Shown: piece by piece, positions 1 to 5,450 of the stretch
How positions within the stretch are numbered: the stretch's first letter is position 1
Layout of the letters: every line of letters starts with the position of its first letter
NCBI GenBank assembly: GCA_905210415.1
Contig: CAJLWM010000085.1
Coordinates: forward strand, 1-5,450
Source: an uncultured Prevotellaceae bacterium
GTDB taxonomy: Bacteria; Bacteroidota; Bacteroidia; Bacteroidales; Muribaculaceae
Reading direction: 5' to 3'
Length of the DNA stretch: 5,450 nt
Position numbers and translations under genes: made by a program
Notes under the pieces: generated by a model
Told to the model about the DNA's origin: nothing
Database searches by the model: none
Seen by the model: the letters and a program-made list of their open reading frames with translations, nothing else

Positions 1-2
1 AA

Positions 3-59
3 ATCTGCACTTCTAAAACTCCGAAATCTTACCAAGCCCTAATGCCCGAATTGGGATAA
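3..59 (+). CDS. Possible C-terminal tail of a gene entering from the left edge
   Basis: The frame starting at base 3 is open from the window edge to a TAA at 57-59 and would end in TPKSYQALMPELG. The stop lies 4 bases before a strong hairpin with a T-rich 3' side, which is the arrangement expected at the end of a plus-strand gene. Only 18 residues are visible and I do not recognise the protein. A second plus-strand frame is also open from the edge, stopping at 40-42, so the choice rests only on the fit to the terminator. Sequence to the left of the window would settle it. Confidence 0.3.
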   Translation: MCTSKTPKSYQALMPELG

Positions 60-63
60 TATG

Positions 64-110
64 ATAGCGGCGAAACAGCATCACCGATGCCATTTCGCCG
101 CTATTATTTT
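64..110 (+). terminator. Intrinsic terminator, possibly bidirectional
   Basis: A perfect 12-bp stem pairs 64-75 (ATAGCGGCGAAA) with 93-104. Inside it a second 5-bp stem (GCATC 78-82 with GATGC 86-90) closes a 3-nt loop, with a 2x2 CA/CA internal mismatch between the stems. The plus-strand 3' side continues TATTTTG-like into a T-rich stretch (105-110), so termination of plus-strand transcription from the left is the best reading. It also lies just beyond the stop of the minus-strand gene at 127, where the 3' flank is less T-rich, so it may serve both convergent transcripts. Confidence 0.75.
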
Positions 111-126
111 GTCCGATTCCGTGATT

Positions 127-1239
127 TTACTTTTCCGATTCTTCCACCTCGGCAGCGCCAATCTCCTTAACGGCGCCCGTTTCGGGATAGAACTTAACAA
201 ACGATGGAGCCTTCTTGTTGCTGAACATATCTGGATCTAAGCCAAATTCCACGCCGAGTTGAGCCACGTCGAATGTTTGCTCAGCCACCCTCTTACCAGC
301 ATAGGTAAACGTAAACTTAGCCTTACCAGGCATTTTGTAGATCACAGCGCCCTTTGGCAAACGCTTTTCCTTGCCCTTTTCATCGACAGGCAATTTGCCG
401 CGTTCCACAACGCTCATCGACACGTAGAGCGGTTCGCCGCTCAGGTCTTCGCTGTCCACCATACCATTGGTGTCGCTGATGCGCATCAGCACACTGTTTT
501 TCACGTCGAGCGTATCAGGTGTGTAGTCATACACCTTCACCTCGGTGCTGTGTTGCACAGTGCCAAGGAACAAAGCTGTGAGAGCCTTTTCCTGAGCGTC
601 AAGTTGCTGAAGCACCAACTTCATGGCAACGCCATCGGGTGGCATTTGGTCGGCCTCACCAGTAGCATAATTGGTGCGGCTTTCGCGGATTTTATATATC
701 TGCTGAGCAGCAATCTCGGCACGTTTTGCAGTAGAAGCGCTTGCGAGCAACTCGCCCGACATAGCGCTTGCATAGGCATTGTCATCGAGCACCGAAGCCT
801 CGGCATTCACGCCCTTGCGTTCGTGCTTAGGAGCCTCCACATTCTCGGCGTTAACCGAGAGCAGCAAACCATCGTCGCTCTTCATCACATACACGTTAGA
901 TCCCGACTTGAATTGCATCAGATATTGGTTGTCCTCGTCGGGCACACCATAGGTCGACACATCTACGCCCTTCAATGTCCACTCTTGGCTATCCTCAGTG
1001 ACAACATCCTCGGTGCCAAGATATTTCTTAGCATATTTGTAGTAAGGGCCAGCCTTTTTTACTGTCTTTTCAGCCTCAACCACCACCTTGAGGTGAGTGA
1101 TAGGCAGACTATAAGTCAATCCATATTCATTATGCTTTGCAGCAGTGAATTTCTGTGTCTGCTGAGCACCTGCAGGCGATGCCATAACAAGCGTAGCAAA
1201 CGAAGCAATAATAAATCCTTGTAGTTTCATCTTTAACAT
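127..1239 (-). CDS. DUF4831-family exported protein
   Basis: This encodes a 370-residue protein of unknown function that I recognise as DUF4831-like, a family of Bacteroidales envelope proteins. A Sec signal peptide is visible: basic start (MLKMK), hydrophobic core about residues 8-20, and a likely signal peptidase I site after AGA at residue 25, leaving QQTQK at the mature N-terminus. There is no lipobox cysteine and no later membrane segment, so a periplasmic location is likely. The family-like N-terminal block is YGLTYSLP (39-46) followed by EAEKTV and PYYKYAKKYLG (55-75); the C-terminus is acidic. An alternative start at Met4 (1230) would shorten the signal peptide n-region by three residues; neither start has a Shine-Dalgarno motif. 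The gene lies 59 bp downstream of nnr with no TAnnTTTG promoter in the gap, so co-transcription with nnr is likely. The molecular role is unknown. Confidence 0.85.
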   Translation of the reverse strand: MLKMKLQGFIIASFATLVMASPAGAQQTQKFTAAKHNEYGLTYSLPITHLKVVVEAEKTVKKAGPYYKYAKKYLGTEDVVTEDSQEWTLKGVDVSTYGVPDEDNQYLMQFKSGSNVYVMKSDDGLLLSVNAENVEAPKHERKGVNAEASVLDDNAYASAMSGELLASASTAKRAEIAAQQIYKIRESRTNYATGEADQMPPDGVAMKLVLQQLDAQEKALTALFLGTVQHSTEVKVYDYTPDTLDVKNSVLMRISDTNGMVDSEDLSGEPLYVSMSVVERGKLPVDEKGKEKRLPKGAVIYKMPGKAKFTFTYAGKRVAEQTFDVAQLGVEFGLDPDMFSNKKAPSFVKFYPETGAVKEIGAAEVEESEK

Positions 1240-1298
1240 ATAATCATTGATTATTTATTTTTATATTTTTCTCACACCATCGGCGGCACTTCCCCCCG

Positions 1299-2825
1299 TC
1301 AAGAGCGGTTGCCCCTCATGATGCGCATGATGGCTTTGCCCACATTGTCGATGATGTCGCTCGCCATCATACCTATCTCGCCATGTTGCTCGGCAGCGAT
1401 GTCGCCAGCCAAACCATGCACATACACACCCATCACCACAGCCCAATCCATAGCGTAGCCTTGAGCGATAAACGAAGCGATGATGCCCGTGAGCACATCG
1501 CCACTGCCCGCCGTAGCCATGCCGGCATTGCCTGTGCTATTGATGTAGACCTTGCCATCGCTGCGCACCGTCATGGTGTTGTGGCCCTTGAGCACAATGG
1601 TGAAGCCATAGAGCTTCGACACCTCGATGGCCTTGAGCAGACGCTCCTCTTGCGTGCCATGCGCGCCAAACAAGCGGTCGAATTCGCCAGCATGCGGCGT
1701 GAGCACCGACCCCATAGGTATGTTGCGCAGCATCATAGGCTGCTTGGCTATGCAATTGAGCGCATCGGCATCGAGCACCACTGGCTGACGGCAATTCTTC
1801 AGGAATTGGTCGAGCGCATCCATAGTGTCCTCGTTGGTGCCAATACCAGGGCCGATAGCCACAGCGCTATAGTTGTGATTCAGGTCGATGCGGCGAGTGA
1901 AGTATTCGCCACGGTCAACCTCAAACAATGCCTCTGGCACAGCCGTCTGCAGCGGCTGATAGGCGCAACTTGGGGCATGCACCGTCACCAATCCTGCTCC
2001 GGCACGCATCGCCGAACGAGCCGAGAGAATAGATGCTCCCACCATGCCATAACTGCCAGCCACAAGCAGCACAGTGCCTGCGTCGTACTTGTTGATATAG
2101 GCATCGCGAGGCTTAATCATAGCGCTCACATCCTCGTTCTCAATGAGATAATAGTCGCTGCGGGTCTTGCAAGTGGCTTCTTGGCTAAGTTCTATGTCGA
2201 GCACCTTCACCTCGCCAAGAAACTCGGCGTTCTCGGCAAAGTAGAAAGCCAATCGGCTGAACTGGAATGCCAGCGTGAGTCGAGCTCGCACAATGTTGTT
2301 GCGCGGAGTGCCACTATTCCACTCGCCACACAAGCCCGAAGGCACATCGATGGCAACAGTGTAGGCTCCGCTCTCGTTGATATAGCGTATCAATGCGGCA
2401 AAACCCGAATTGATAGGCGTGCGCAAGCCCGTGCCAAACAATCCGTCGATCACCACATCGTTTTTGTCGAGGTCGGGCGGAGTGAATGTGCCTACAACCT
2501 CGGTGAAATTCACGCCCTCCAACTCAAGCAAGCGGTCGCGACACACCTCGCAGCTCTTTGAGAGATGCGATGAGCGGACATTAAACAAAATCACCTCAGG
2601 ATGATAGCCCTGCTCGTAGAGCATACGTGCCACCATCAGAGCGTCACCGCCATTATTGCCCGAACCGGCAAATATCACAATACGTTTGCTTGGGCGAAAT
2701 CGCGAGGTGATTTCGCAAGTCACCGCCGTAGCGGCCCGCTCCATCAGCGTGAGGCTATCAACACCCTCTTGCTCAATGGTATATCTATCTATTTCCCTTA
2801 TTTCCTTGGTCGTGAATATCTTCAT
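1299..2825 (-). CDS. nnr: Bifunctional NAD(P)H-hydrate epimerase / ADP-dependent dehydratase
   Basis: This 508-residue cytoplasmic repair enzyme restores NADH and NADPH damaged by hydration. The N-terminal YjeF_N domain (about 1-220) epimerises R- and S-NAD(P)HX; the C-terminal ribokinase-like domain (about 230-500) dehydrates S-NAD(P)HX using ADP or ATP. In the epimerase half I see the opening MKIFTTKEIREIDRYTI, LMERAA (27-32), GSGNNGGDA (54-62), DGLFGTGL (127-134) and AIDVPSG (158-164). The dehydratase half has AGSYGMVGA (256-264), GPGIG (325-329), LDADALN (351-357), LTPHAGEF (375-382), LKGHNT (412-417) and the GNAGMATAGSGDVLTG block (432-447) carrying the catalytic Asp443. Length and domain order are those of the full fusion, with no key motif missing. 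The ATG at 2825 gives the canonical family N-terminus. It is transcribed divergently from hpt and followed by the DUF4831 gene. Confidence 0.97.
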   Translation of the reverse strand: MKIFTTKEIREIDRYTIEQEGVDSLTLMERAATAVTCEITSRFRPSKRIVIFAGSGNNGGDALMVARMLYEQGYHPEVILFNVRSSHLSKSCEVCRDRLLELEGVNFTEVVGTFTPPDLDKNDVVIDGLFGTGLRTPINSGFAALIRYINESGAYTVAIDVPSGLCGEWNSGTPRNNIVRARLTLAFQFSRLAFYFAENAEFLGEVKVLDIELSQEATCKTRSDYYLIENEDVSAMIKPRDAYINKYDAGTVLLVAGSYGMVGASILSARSAMRAGAGLVTVHAPSCAYQPLQTAVPEALFEVDRGEYFTRRIDLNHNYSAVAIGPGIGTNEDTMDALDQFLKNCRQPVVLDADALNCIAKQPMMLRNIPMGSVLTPHAGEFDRLFGAHGTQEERLLKAIEVSKLYGFTIVLKGHNTMTVRSDGKVYINSTGNAGMATAGSGDVLTGIIASFIAQGYAMDWAVVMGVYVHGLAGDIAAEQHGEIGMMASDIIDNVGKAIMRIMRGNRS

Positions 2826-2933
2826 ATTACATCCGTGGTTTTCCCTATTCTTATCATCATAGTCATTGCCCTAATTCTCAGCCAGTAAGCATCATTCATC
2901 ATCACAGCCACAAGCCCCAGGCAATAATTACTA

Positions 2934-2968
2934 CAAAAATACGAGTTTTTGCTTGATTATACAACAAA
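2934..2968 (-). promoter_or_regulatory. Predicted Bacteroidetes-type promoter for nnr
   Basis: Read on the minus strand, 2941-2934 is TATTTTTG, an exact match to the -7 pattern TAnnTTTG. Twenty bases upstream lies GTTG (2965-2962), a 3/4 match to the -33 element; a perfect TTTG (2968-2965) sits at a longer 23-nt spacing. Transcription would begin near 2927, leaving a leader of roughly 100 nt before the nnr start codon. The pattern is known for the Bacteroidetes primary sigma factor; its use here is inferred from position. Confidence 0.6.
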
Positions 2969-3114
2969 TTACGCCACACGCCATGCACCTTTTTGCCTCG
3001 CACCCTGCCACATTGCCGCCAATCGCACTCTGCCCCATATTTACCAAAATGTTAGCACTTTTCAAGCCAAAAAGCACTAAATATCAATTTTTGACAACGA
3101 TATTCACCATATTA

Positions 3115-3146
3115 TTTGCAAGCGTTGCCAATCTTTCATAACTTTG
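3115..3146 (+). promoter_or_regulatory. Predicted Bacteroidetes-type promoter for hpt
   Basis: TTTG at 3115-3118 and TAACTTTG at 3139-3146 are separated by 20 bp, an exact match to both elements of the Bacteroidetes primary promoter pattern at the normal spacing. The start point would fall near 3151-3155, giving a leader of about 20 nt before the ATG at 3174. The match is seen directly in the sequence; activity is inferred. Confidence 0.75.
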
Positions 3147-3173
3147 CCCAACAATAAGAAACACAGACCTCCG

Positions 3174-3752
3174 ATGAAAAAAGTTACACTACAAGGACTC
3201 GAATTTGAGCCGTACATCACTAAACAAGAAATTGCTGCACAAATCAAGCGCGTAGCTGCCGAGATCACCGAAGACCTCGATGGCGACGATGCGCCTTTGT
3301 TTATCTGCGTGCTCAACGGAGCATTCATCTTTGCTGCCGACCTTTTCCGCGAGGTTAATCTGGCTCACGCGCAAATCACTTTCATCCGCTATAAGAGCTA
3401 CGATGGAATGCAGACTTCTGGCGAGCTTCGCCAAATCATCGGCCTGCAAGAGAGCATCGAGGGCAGAAACATCATTATCATCGAAGATATCGTTGACACA
3501 GGCACAACCGCTGCCGAACTCATCAATATGCTCAGCGAGCAAGGTCCTAAGAGCGTGAAACTCGCCACCCTGCTCTTCAAGCCAAACAGCATCATCAATC
3601 AAGTGATGCCCGACTATGTTGGCTTCAATATCCCATCGAAATTTATCATCGGCTATGGCCTCGACCTCGACGAGGAAGCTCGCAACCTCAGCGACATATA
3701 CATCCTCAGCAAAGACAAGCAAGATGCCGACGATATGAACCTAAGTATGTGA
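3174..3752 (+). CDS. hpt: Hypoxanthine phosphoribosyltransferase
   Basis: This is a cytoplasmic purine-salvage enzyme that joins hypoxanthine (often also guanine) to PRPP, giving IMP or GMP and pyrophosphate. From the ATG it is 192 residues, slightly longer than many bacterial HPRTs of about 180. The fold is marked by LNGAFIFAADL (47-57), the flexible-loop segment RYKSYDGMQTSGE (72-84), the PRPP-binding motif EDIVDTGTT (104-112), the purine-contacting lysine region LLFKPNS (133-139) and VGFNIPSKFIIGYGLDLDE (149-167). The start is set at 3174: an in-frame TTG at 3144 would add ten residues, but it lies inside the -7 element of the predicted promoter and upstream of the expected transcript start. 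No Shine-Dalgarno motif is present. adk follows 86 bp downstream on the same strand. Confidence 0.96.
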   Translation: MKKVTLQGLEFEPYITKQEIAAQIKRVAAEITEDLDGDDAPLFICVLNGAFIFAADLFREVNLAHAQITFIRYKSYDGMQTSGELRQIIGLQESIEGRNIIIIEDIVDTGTTAAELINMLSEQGPKSVKLATLLFKPNSIINQVMPDYVGFNIPSKFIIGYGLDLDEEARNLSDIYILSKDKQDADDMNLSM

Positions 3753-3838
3753 AACATACACCTATCTGATACATAATTCAAAAACACAAGAATATATTGA
3801 TTAGACTTGAAGAATGAATTATTAATTAAAATAAAGTT

Positions 3839-4417
3839 ATGTTTAACATCGTGATTTTTGGAGCTCCAGGTTCTGGCAAAGGAACCCAAAGCGACAACTT
3901 GATTAATTACTACCACCTCTTCCACATTTCCACCGGTGACGTGTTGCGCGACCACATCGCTCGCGGCACTGAACTCGGCAAAACCGCCAACGCTTATATC
4001 AGCGACGGCAAACTGATTCCCGACGACCTGATGATCAGCATCCTTGACAAGGTGCTCGACGACAATAAAGAGGCCGCTAAAGAAGGTGTTATCTTCGACG
4101 GATTCCCTCGCACCATCCCTCAAGCCAAATCGCTCAAGACTATGCTCGAAAAGCGTGGCACTAAGGTGAACATCGTGCTCGGTCTTGAAGTGCCTGAAGA
4201 TGAGCTCATCGAACGTCTCATCAAGCGCGGCAAAGACAGCGGACGCAGCGACGACAACCTCGAGACTATCAAGAAGCGCCTCGATGTATACCACAACCAG
4301 ACATCGCCTCTCAAGGAATACTATGAGCAAGAAGGCATCTACGCAGCCATCCACGGCTCTGGCTCGGTAGAAGACATCTTTGAAGACATCAAGAGCGCTA
4401 TCGCCAAAGTGAAGTAA
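3839..4417 (+). CDS. adk: Adenylate kinase, short-LID form
   Basis: Adenylate kinase interconverts ATP + AMP and 2 ADP in the cytoplasm and is essential for energy charge and nucleotide synthesis. The 192-residue protein has the P-loop GAPGSGKGT (8-16), the AMP-binding segment HISTGDVLR (29-37), DGFPRT (87-92) and the arginine-bearing segment RGKDSGRSDDNLETIKKR (130-147). In place of the long, often zinc-binding LID of about 27 extra residues found in E. coli-type enzymes there is only a short turn, so this is the short-LID class and carries no zinc cysteines. The ATG gives the expected MFNIVIFGAPGSG start; the leader is A/T-rich without a Shine-Dalgarno motif. It may be read from the hpt promoter through the 86-bp gap or from its own promoter; I found no strong TAnnTTTG there. 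A strong terminator closes the unit. Confidence 0.97.
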   Translation: MFNIVIFGAPGSGKGTQSDNLINYYHLFHISTGDVLRDHIARGTELGKTANAYISDGKLIPDDLMISILDKVLDDNKEAAKEGVIFDGFPRTIPQAKSLKTMLEKRGTKVNIVLGLEVPEDELIERLIKRGKDSGRSDDNLETIKKRLDVYHNQTSPLKEYYEQEGIYAAIHGSGSVEDIFEDIKSAIAKVK

Positions 4418-4443
4418 AACTAATTTCACAGACATATTCACAC

Positions 4444-4486
4444 AACGAAGGTGACATCCGCTATGGATGCCACCTTCGTTTTTTTT
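4444..4486 (+). terminator. Intrinsic terminator after adk
   Basis: A perfect 10-bp stem pairs AACGAAGGTG (4444-4453) with 4471-4480. After a single A/C mismatch a 5-bp stem (CATCC 4455-4459 with GGATG 4465-4469) closes the loop GCTAT. The 3' arm runs into eight consecutive T (4479-4486). It begins 26 bp after the adk stop and ends the hpt-adk unit. Confidence 0.93.
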
Positions 4487-4609
4487 CTGCCAACCCATCC
4501 CCCGCCTACATAATGCGAAGGTAATCAATGTGGTAAGCGCCATTCGAGTGGGGACGCGGGTGTTGCCCACTGTCGCCGAAAATCGAAAATATCCCTTAAA
4601 TCTGCGGTA

Positions 4610-4675
4610 TCTGCGTGAGATAAAATCACCTTCTGCGTGAAATCAAATCACCTTCGGCGTGAAACAAATCCACCT
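4610..4675. repeat. Three head-to-tail copies of a 22-bp repeat
   Basis: Units lie at 4610-4631, 4632-4653 and 4654-4675 with no spacer. Each begins TCTGCGTGA (TCGGCGTGA in the third) and ends in CACCT. Units 1 and 2 match at 20 of 22 positions and units 2 and 3 at 17 of 22. A partial copy, TCTGCGGTA, precedes them at 4601-4609. The period of 22 is exact, not a multiple of three, and not in a coding frame. The function is unknown. The wording resembles intergenic spacer repeats rather than a CRISPR array. Confidence 0.85.
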
Positions 4676-4698
4676 CTCGCTGCTGGGACGAAACGAAC

Positions 4699-4733
4699 GC
4701 GAGGCCGCACCAACCGATGTGATGCAGCCTCGC
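4699..4733 (-). terminator. GC-rich hairpin, possible terminator of the barrel remnant
   Basis: GCGAGGC (4699-4705) pairs perfectly with GCCTCGC (4727-4733); a possible inner CAC/GTG stem (4708-4710 with 4719-4721) shortens the loop. It lies 18 bp beyond the stop of the minus-strand barrel remnant, where a terminator is expected. On the minus strand the 3' flank is GTTCGTTTCG, only moderately T-rich, so the call is tentative. CTCGC at 4676-4680 could compete for the same GCGAG arm. Confidence 0.45.
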
Positions 4734-4751
4734 TAATGTATGCTGTTTTCA

Positions 4752-5036
4752 TTAGAATCTTATCACATAGCCAGCCGTGAAGTAAGCTCCACGATTGGCC
4801 TTCTCTTGGAAGCGGTAGTCGATCGACAAACGTAGACGGTCGAAGAATACCACTCCGGCTCGCGGCATAAACGATGCCGCGCCCGAAGTAGAGTCTTCCT
4901 CCCTTATCGTCACCCCTGATTCATCTGGACGAACATCCACTCCTGCGCCATTCTCTATTCTGCACATTCCCACGCCCAAACCCGTAAAGAACTTTATCTT
5001 TGGGTGAACCTTAAAATACCATAGATATTCTATAAT
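4752..5036 (-). pseudogene. 3' remnant of an outer-membrane beta-barrel protein gene
   Basis: The frame reads on the minus strand from just after a stop codon (5037-5039) to TAA at 4752-4754. It has no start codon at a sensible place: the first ATG would cut into a strand and the TTG at 4979 lies mid-strand. The 94 codons show alternating strands and turns typical of a C-terminal barrel: EYLWYFKVHPKIKFFTGLGVGM-like strands at the upstream end (5030-4965), a loop rich in Asp/Glu/Ser/Gly, then AGVVFFDRLRLSIDYRFQ and a last strand AYFTAGYVIRF ending in phenylalanine, the usual terminal residue of outer-membrane barrels. Porin-like Bacteroidales proteins of this type are normally about 170-250 residues with a signal peptide, so the first half is missing. 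The break falls at about 5037, where the AT-rich segment with the AraC-type ORF begins. The exact family is not identified. Confidence 0.7.
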
Positions 5037-5065
5037 TTACAGCACGACATTAACATAAAAACAAT

Positions 5066-5428
5066 ATGAACAAAAGTCTACCAACATACCATTTATACAA
5101 TTCCTTTCATCCCAATAGTGAAATTGCGATACTCTCACTGACGCAATTTATGCAGGAAATGAATAGCATCTTAACTGATTCACACAAGCATAATTGTTAT
5201 CAAATCATCTGGTTTCAAAACGGTGATGGAGTTCACTATGTAGATTTTGAGTGCTATCCCGTAACAAACAACACTATATTCATAATCTCCCCAGGCCAGG
5301 TGCATTCCTTCGATAAAACCCGTGATTATTCTGGGATTATAATACAGTTTAATGAGAGTATTTTAAACGAAATTTTATCTACAGAGAGCCTTTTCTTAGG
5401 GACATTCAGTAAATGTCCCCAAAAATAA
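5066..5428 (+). CDS. Truncated AraC-type regulator: N-terminal sensing domain only
   Basis: The 120-residue product resembles the N-terminal cupin-like effector domain of Bacteroidales AraC-family regulators: SHKHNCYQIIWFQNGDG (39-55), HYVDFECYPV (57-66), TIFIISPGQVHSF (70-82) and YSGIIIQFNESIL (88-100). The family normally has about 280-300 residues with two helix-turn-helix motifs at the C-terminus; none is present before the TAA at 5426-5428. The last ten residues no longer resemble the domain, and the stop lies just past an inverted repeat at 5399-5419. In another frame, 5400-5450 is open to the window edge (GHSVNVPKNKMAYEVIM), so a frameshift is possible, as is a rearrangement. Base use is clearly AT-richer than the core genes: 23, 23 and 17 G+C in three 60-base lines here, against 36 in a line of nnr and 31 in one of adk. 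As it stands it cannot bind DNA in the usual way. Confidence 0.6.
   Translation: MNKSLPTYHLYNSFHPNSEIAILSLTQFMQEMNSILTDSHKHNCYQIIWFQNGDGVHYVDFECYPVTNNTIFIISPGQVHSFDKTRDYSGIIIQFNESILNEILSTESLFLGTFSKCPQK
5399..5419. repeat. Perfect 8-bp inverted repeat at the end of the AraC-type ORF
   Basis: GGGACATT (5399-5406) and AATGTCCC (5412-5419) are exact reverse complements around the 5-nt spacer CAGTA. The repeat starts where the ORF stops resembling its family. It is followed by CAAAAATAAG, not a T-run, so it is not a good plus-strand terminator. It could be an end of a mobile element, a regulatory palindrome or an RNA hairpin; the window ends 31 bases later. Confidence 0.6.
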
Positions 5429-5450
5429 GATGGCATATGAAGTGATTATG

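Larger units (their letters stand above)
2826..3173. other. Divergent intergenic region between nnr and hpt
   Basis: This 348-bp gap separates two genes reading away from each other. It contains the two predicted promoters and no convincing gene. Short open frames on the plus strand here have no recognisable content, and one (2953-3141) overlaps the hpt promoter. About 140 bp lie between the two -33 elements; I see no clear palindromic operator or riboswitch fold there. Confidence 0.7.
4487..4751. other. Non-coding stretch between adk terminator and barrel remnant
   Basis: I see no gene in these 265 bases. They contain a tandem 7-mer (CGAAAAT twice, 4577-4590), a 9-bp half copy of the 22-bp unit (4601-4609), three full copies of that unit (4610-4675) and a GC-rich hairpin (4699-4733). 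The stretch lies between the adk terminator and the 3' end of a minus-strand gene remnant. Confidence 0.7.

Noticed and set aside
259..1224. Plus-strand open frame of 321 codons opposite the DUF4831 gene
   Set aside because: It is antisense to a gene with a clear signal peptide and family motifs; the His- and Leu-rich translation shows no recognisable fold.
1383..2561. Long plus-strand open frame of 392 codons opposite nnr
   Set aside because: It lies wholly antisense to a gene with complete epimerase/dehydratase motifs. Its translation is rich in His, Arg and Ala with no domain pattern, as expected of a shadow frame in GC-rich coding DNA.
2953..3141. Small plus-strand ORF of 62 codons between nnr and hpt
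   Set aside because: It overlaps the hpt promoter and has no recognisable content or leader; the divergent promoter reading explains the region better.
3802..3809. Separate adk promoter at TAGACTTG
   Set aside because: It is one base off the TAnnTTTG pattern, and no TTTG or TTG is found at the right distance upstream. Read-through from hpt remains at least as likely.
3653..4570. Minus-strand open frame of 305 codons across adk
   Set aside because: It runs opposite adk and through the adk terminator, and its translation has no family resemblance.
4610..4675. CRISPR array
   Set aside because: The 22-bp units abut without spacers, diverge from each other and number only three, so they are tandem repeats.
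5031..5036. TATAAT as a promoter -10 for the AraC-type ORF
   Set aside because: It is a perfect sigma-70 hexamer, but it has no -35 partner at 16-18 bp, Bacteroidetes use a different pattern, and the region is AT-rich so chance matches are common.

Overview
The window looks like a chromosomal piece of a Bacteroidales bacterium (Bacteroides, Prevotella or Muribaculaceae type; I cannot place the genus). Four things point there: a secreted DUF4831-type protein, a short-LID adenylate kinase, start codons with A/T-rich leaders and no Shine-Dalgarno motif, and two good matches to the Bacteroidetes promoter pattern TTTG - about 20 nt - TAnnTTTG.

Layout. Bases 1-126 hold a possible gene tail from the left and a strong hairpin terminator (64-110). 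On the minus strand follow a DUF4831 exported protein (127-1239) and, upstream of it, a fused NAD(P)HX epimerase/dehydratase, nnr (1299-2825). These two are 59 bp apart and probably co-transcribed. A 348-bp divergent intergenic region (2826-3173) carries back-to-back promoters, one for nnr leftward and one for hpt rightward. On the plus strand come hpt (3174-3752) and adk (3839-4417), closed by a textbook intrinsic terminator (4444-4486).

The core is housekeeping. Hpt salvages hypoxanthine/guanine to IMP/GMP, Adk balances AMP/ADP/ATP, and Nnr repairs damaged NAD(P)H hydrates using ADP or ATP. The theme is nucleotide and cofactor maintenance around a shared divergent control region.

Right of the adk terminator the character changes. 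Bases 4487-4751 are non-coding and contain three head-to-tail copies of a 22-bp unit (4610-4675) and a GC-rich hairpin (4699-4733). Next is the 3' remnant of an outer-membrane beta-barrel gene on the minus strand (4752-5036), missing its 5' end. Directly beyond its broken end the DNA becomes AT-rich and holds an ORF (5066-5428) encoding only an AraC-type N-terminal sensing domain with no helix-turn-helix. It ends inside a perfect inverted repeat (5399-5419). I read this right end as a rearranged accessory junction. I see no clear new multi-gene system; the remnants and the 22-bp repeat are the parts that merit a second look.
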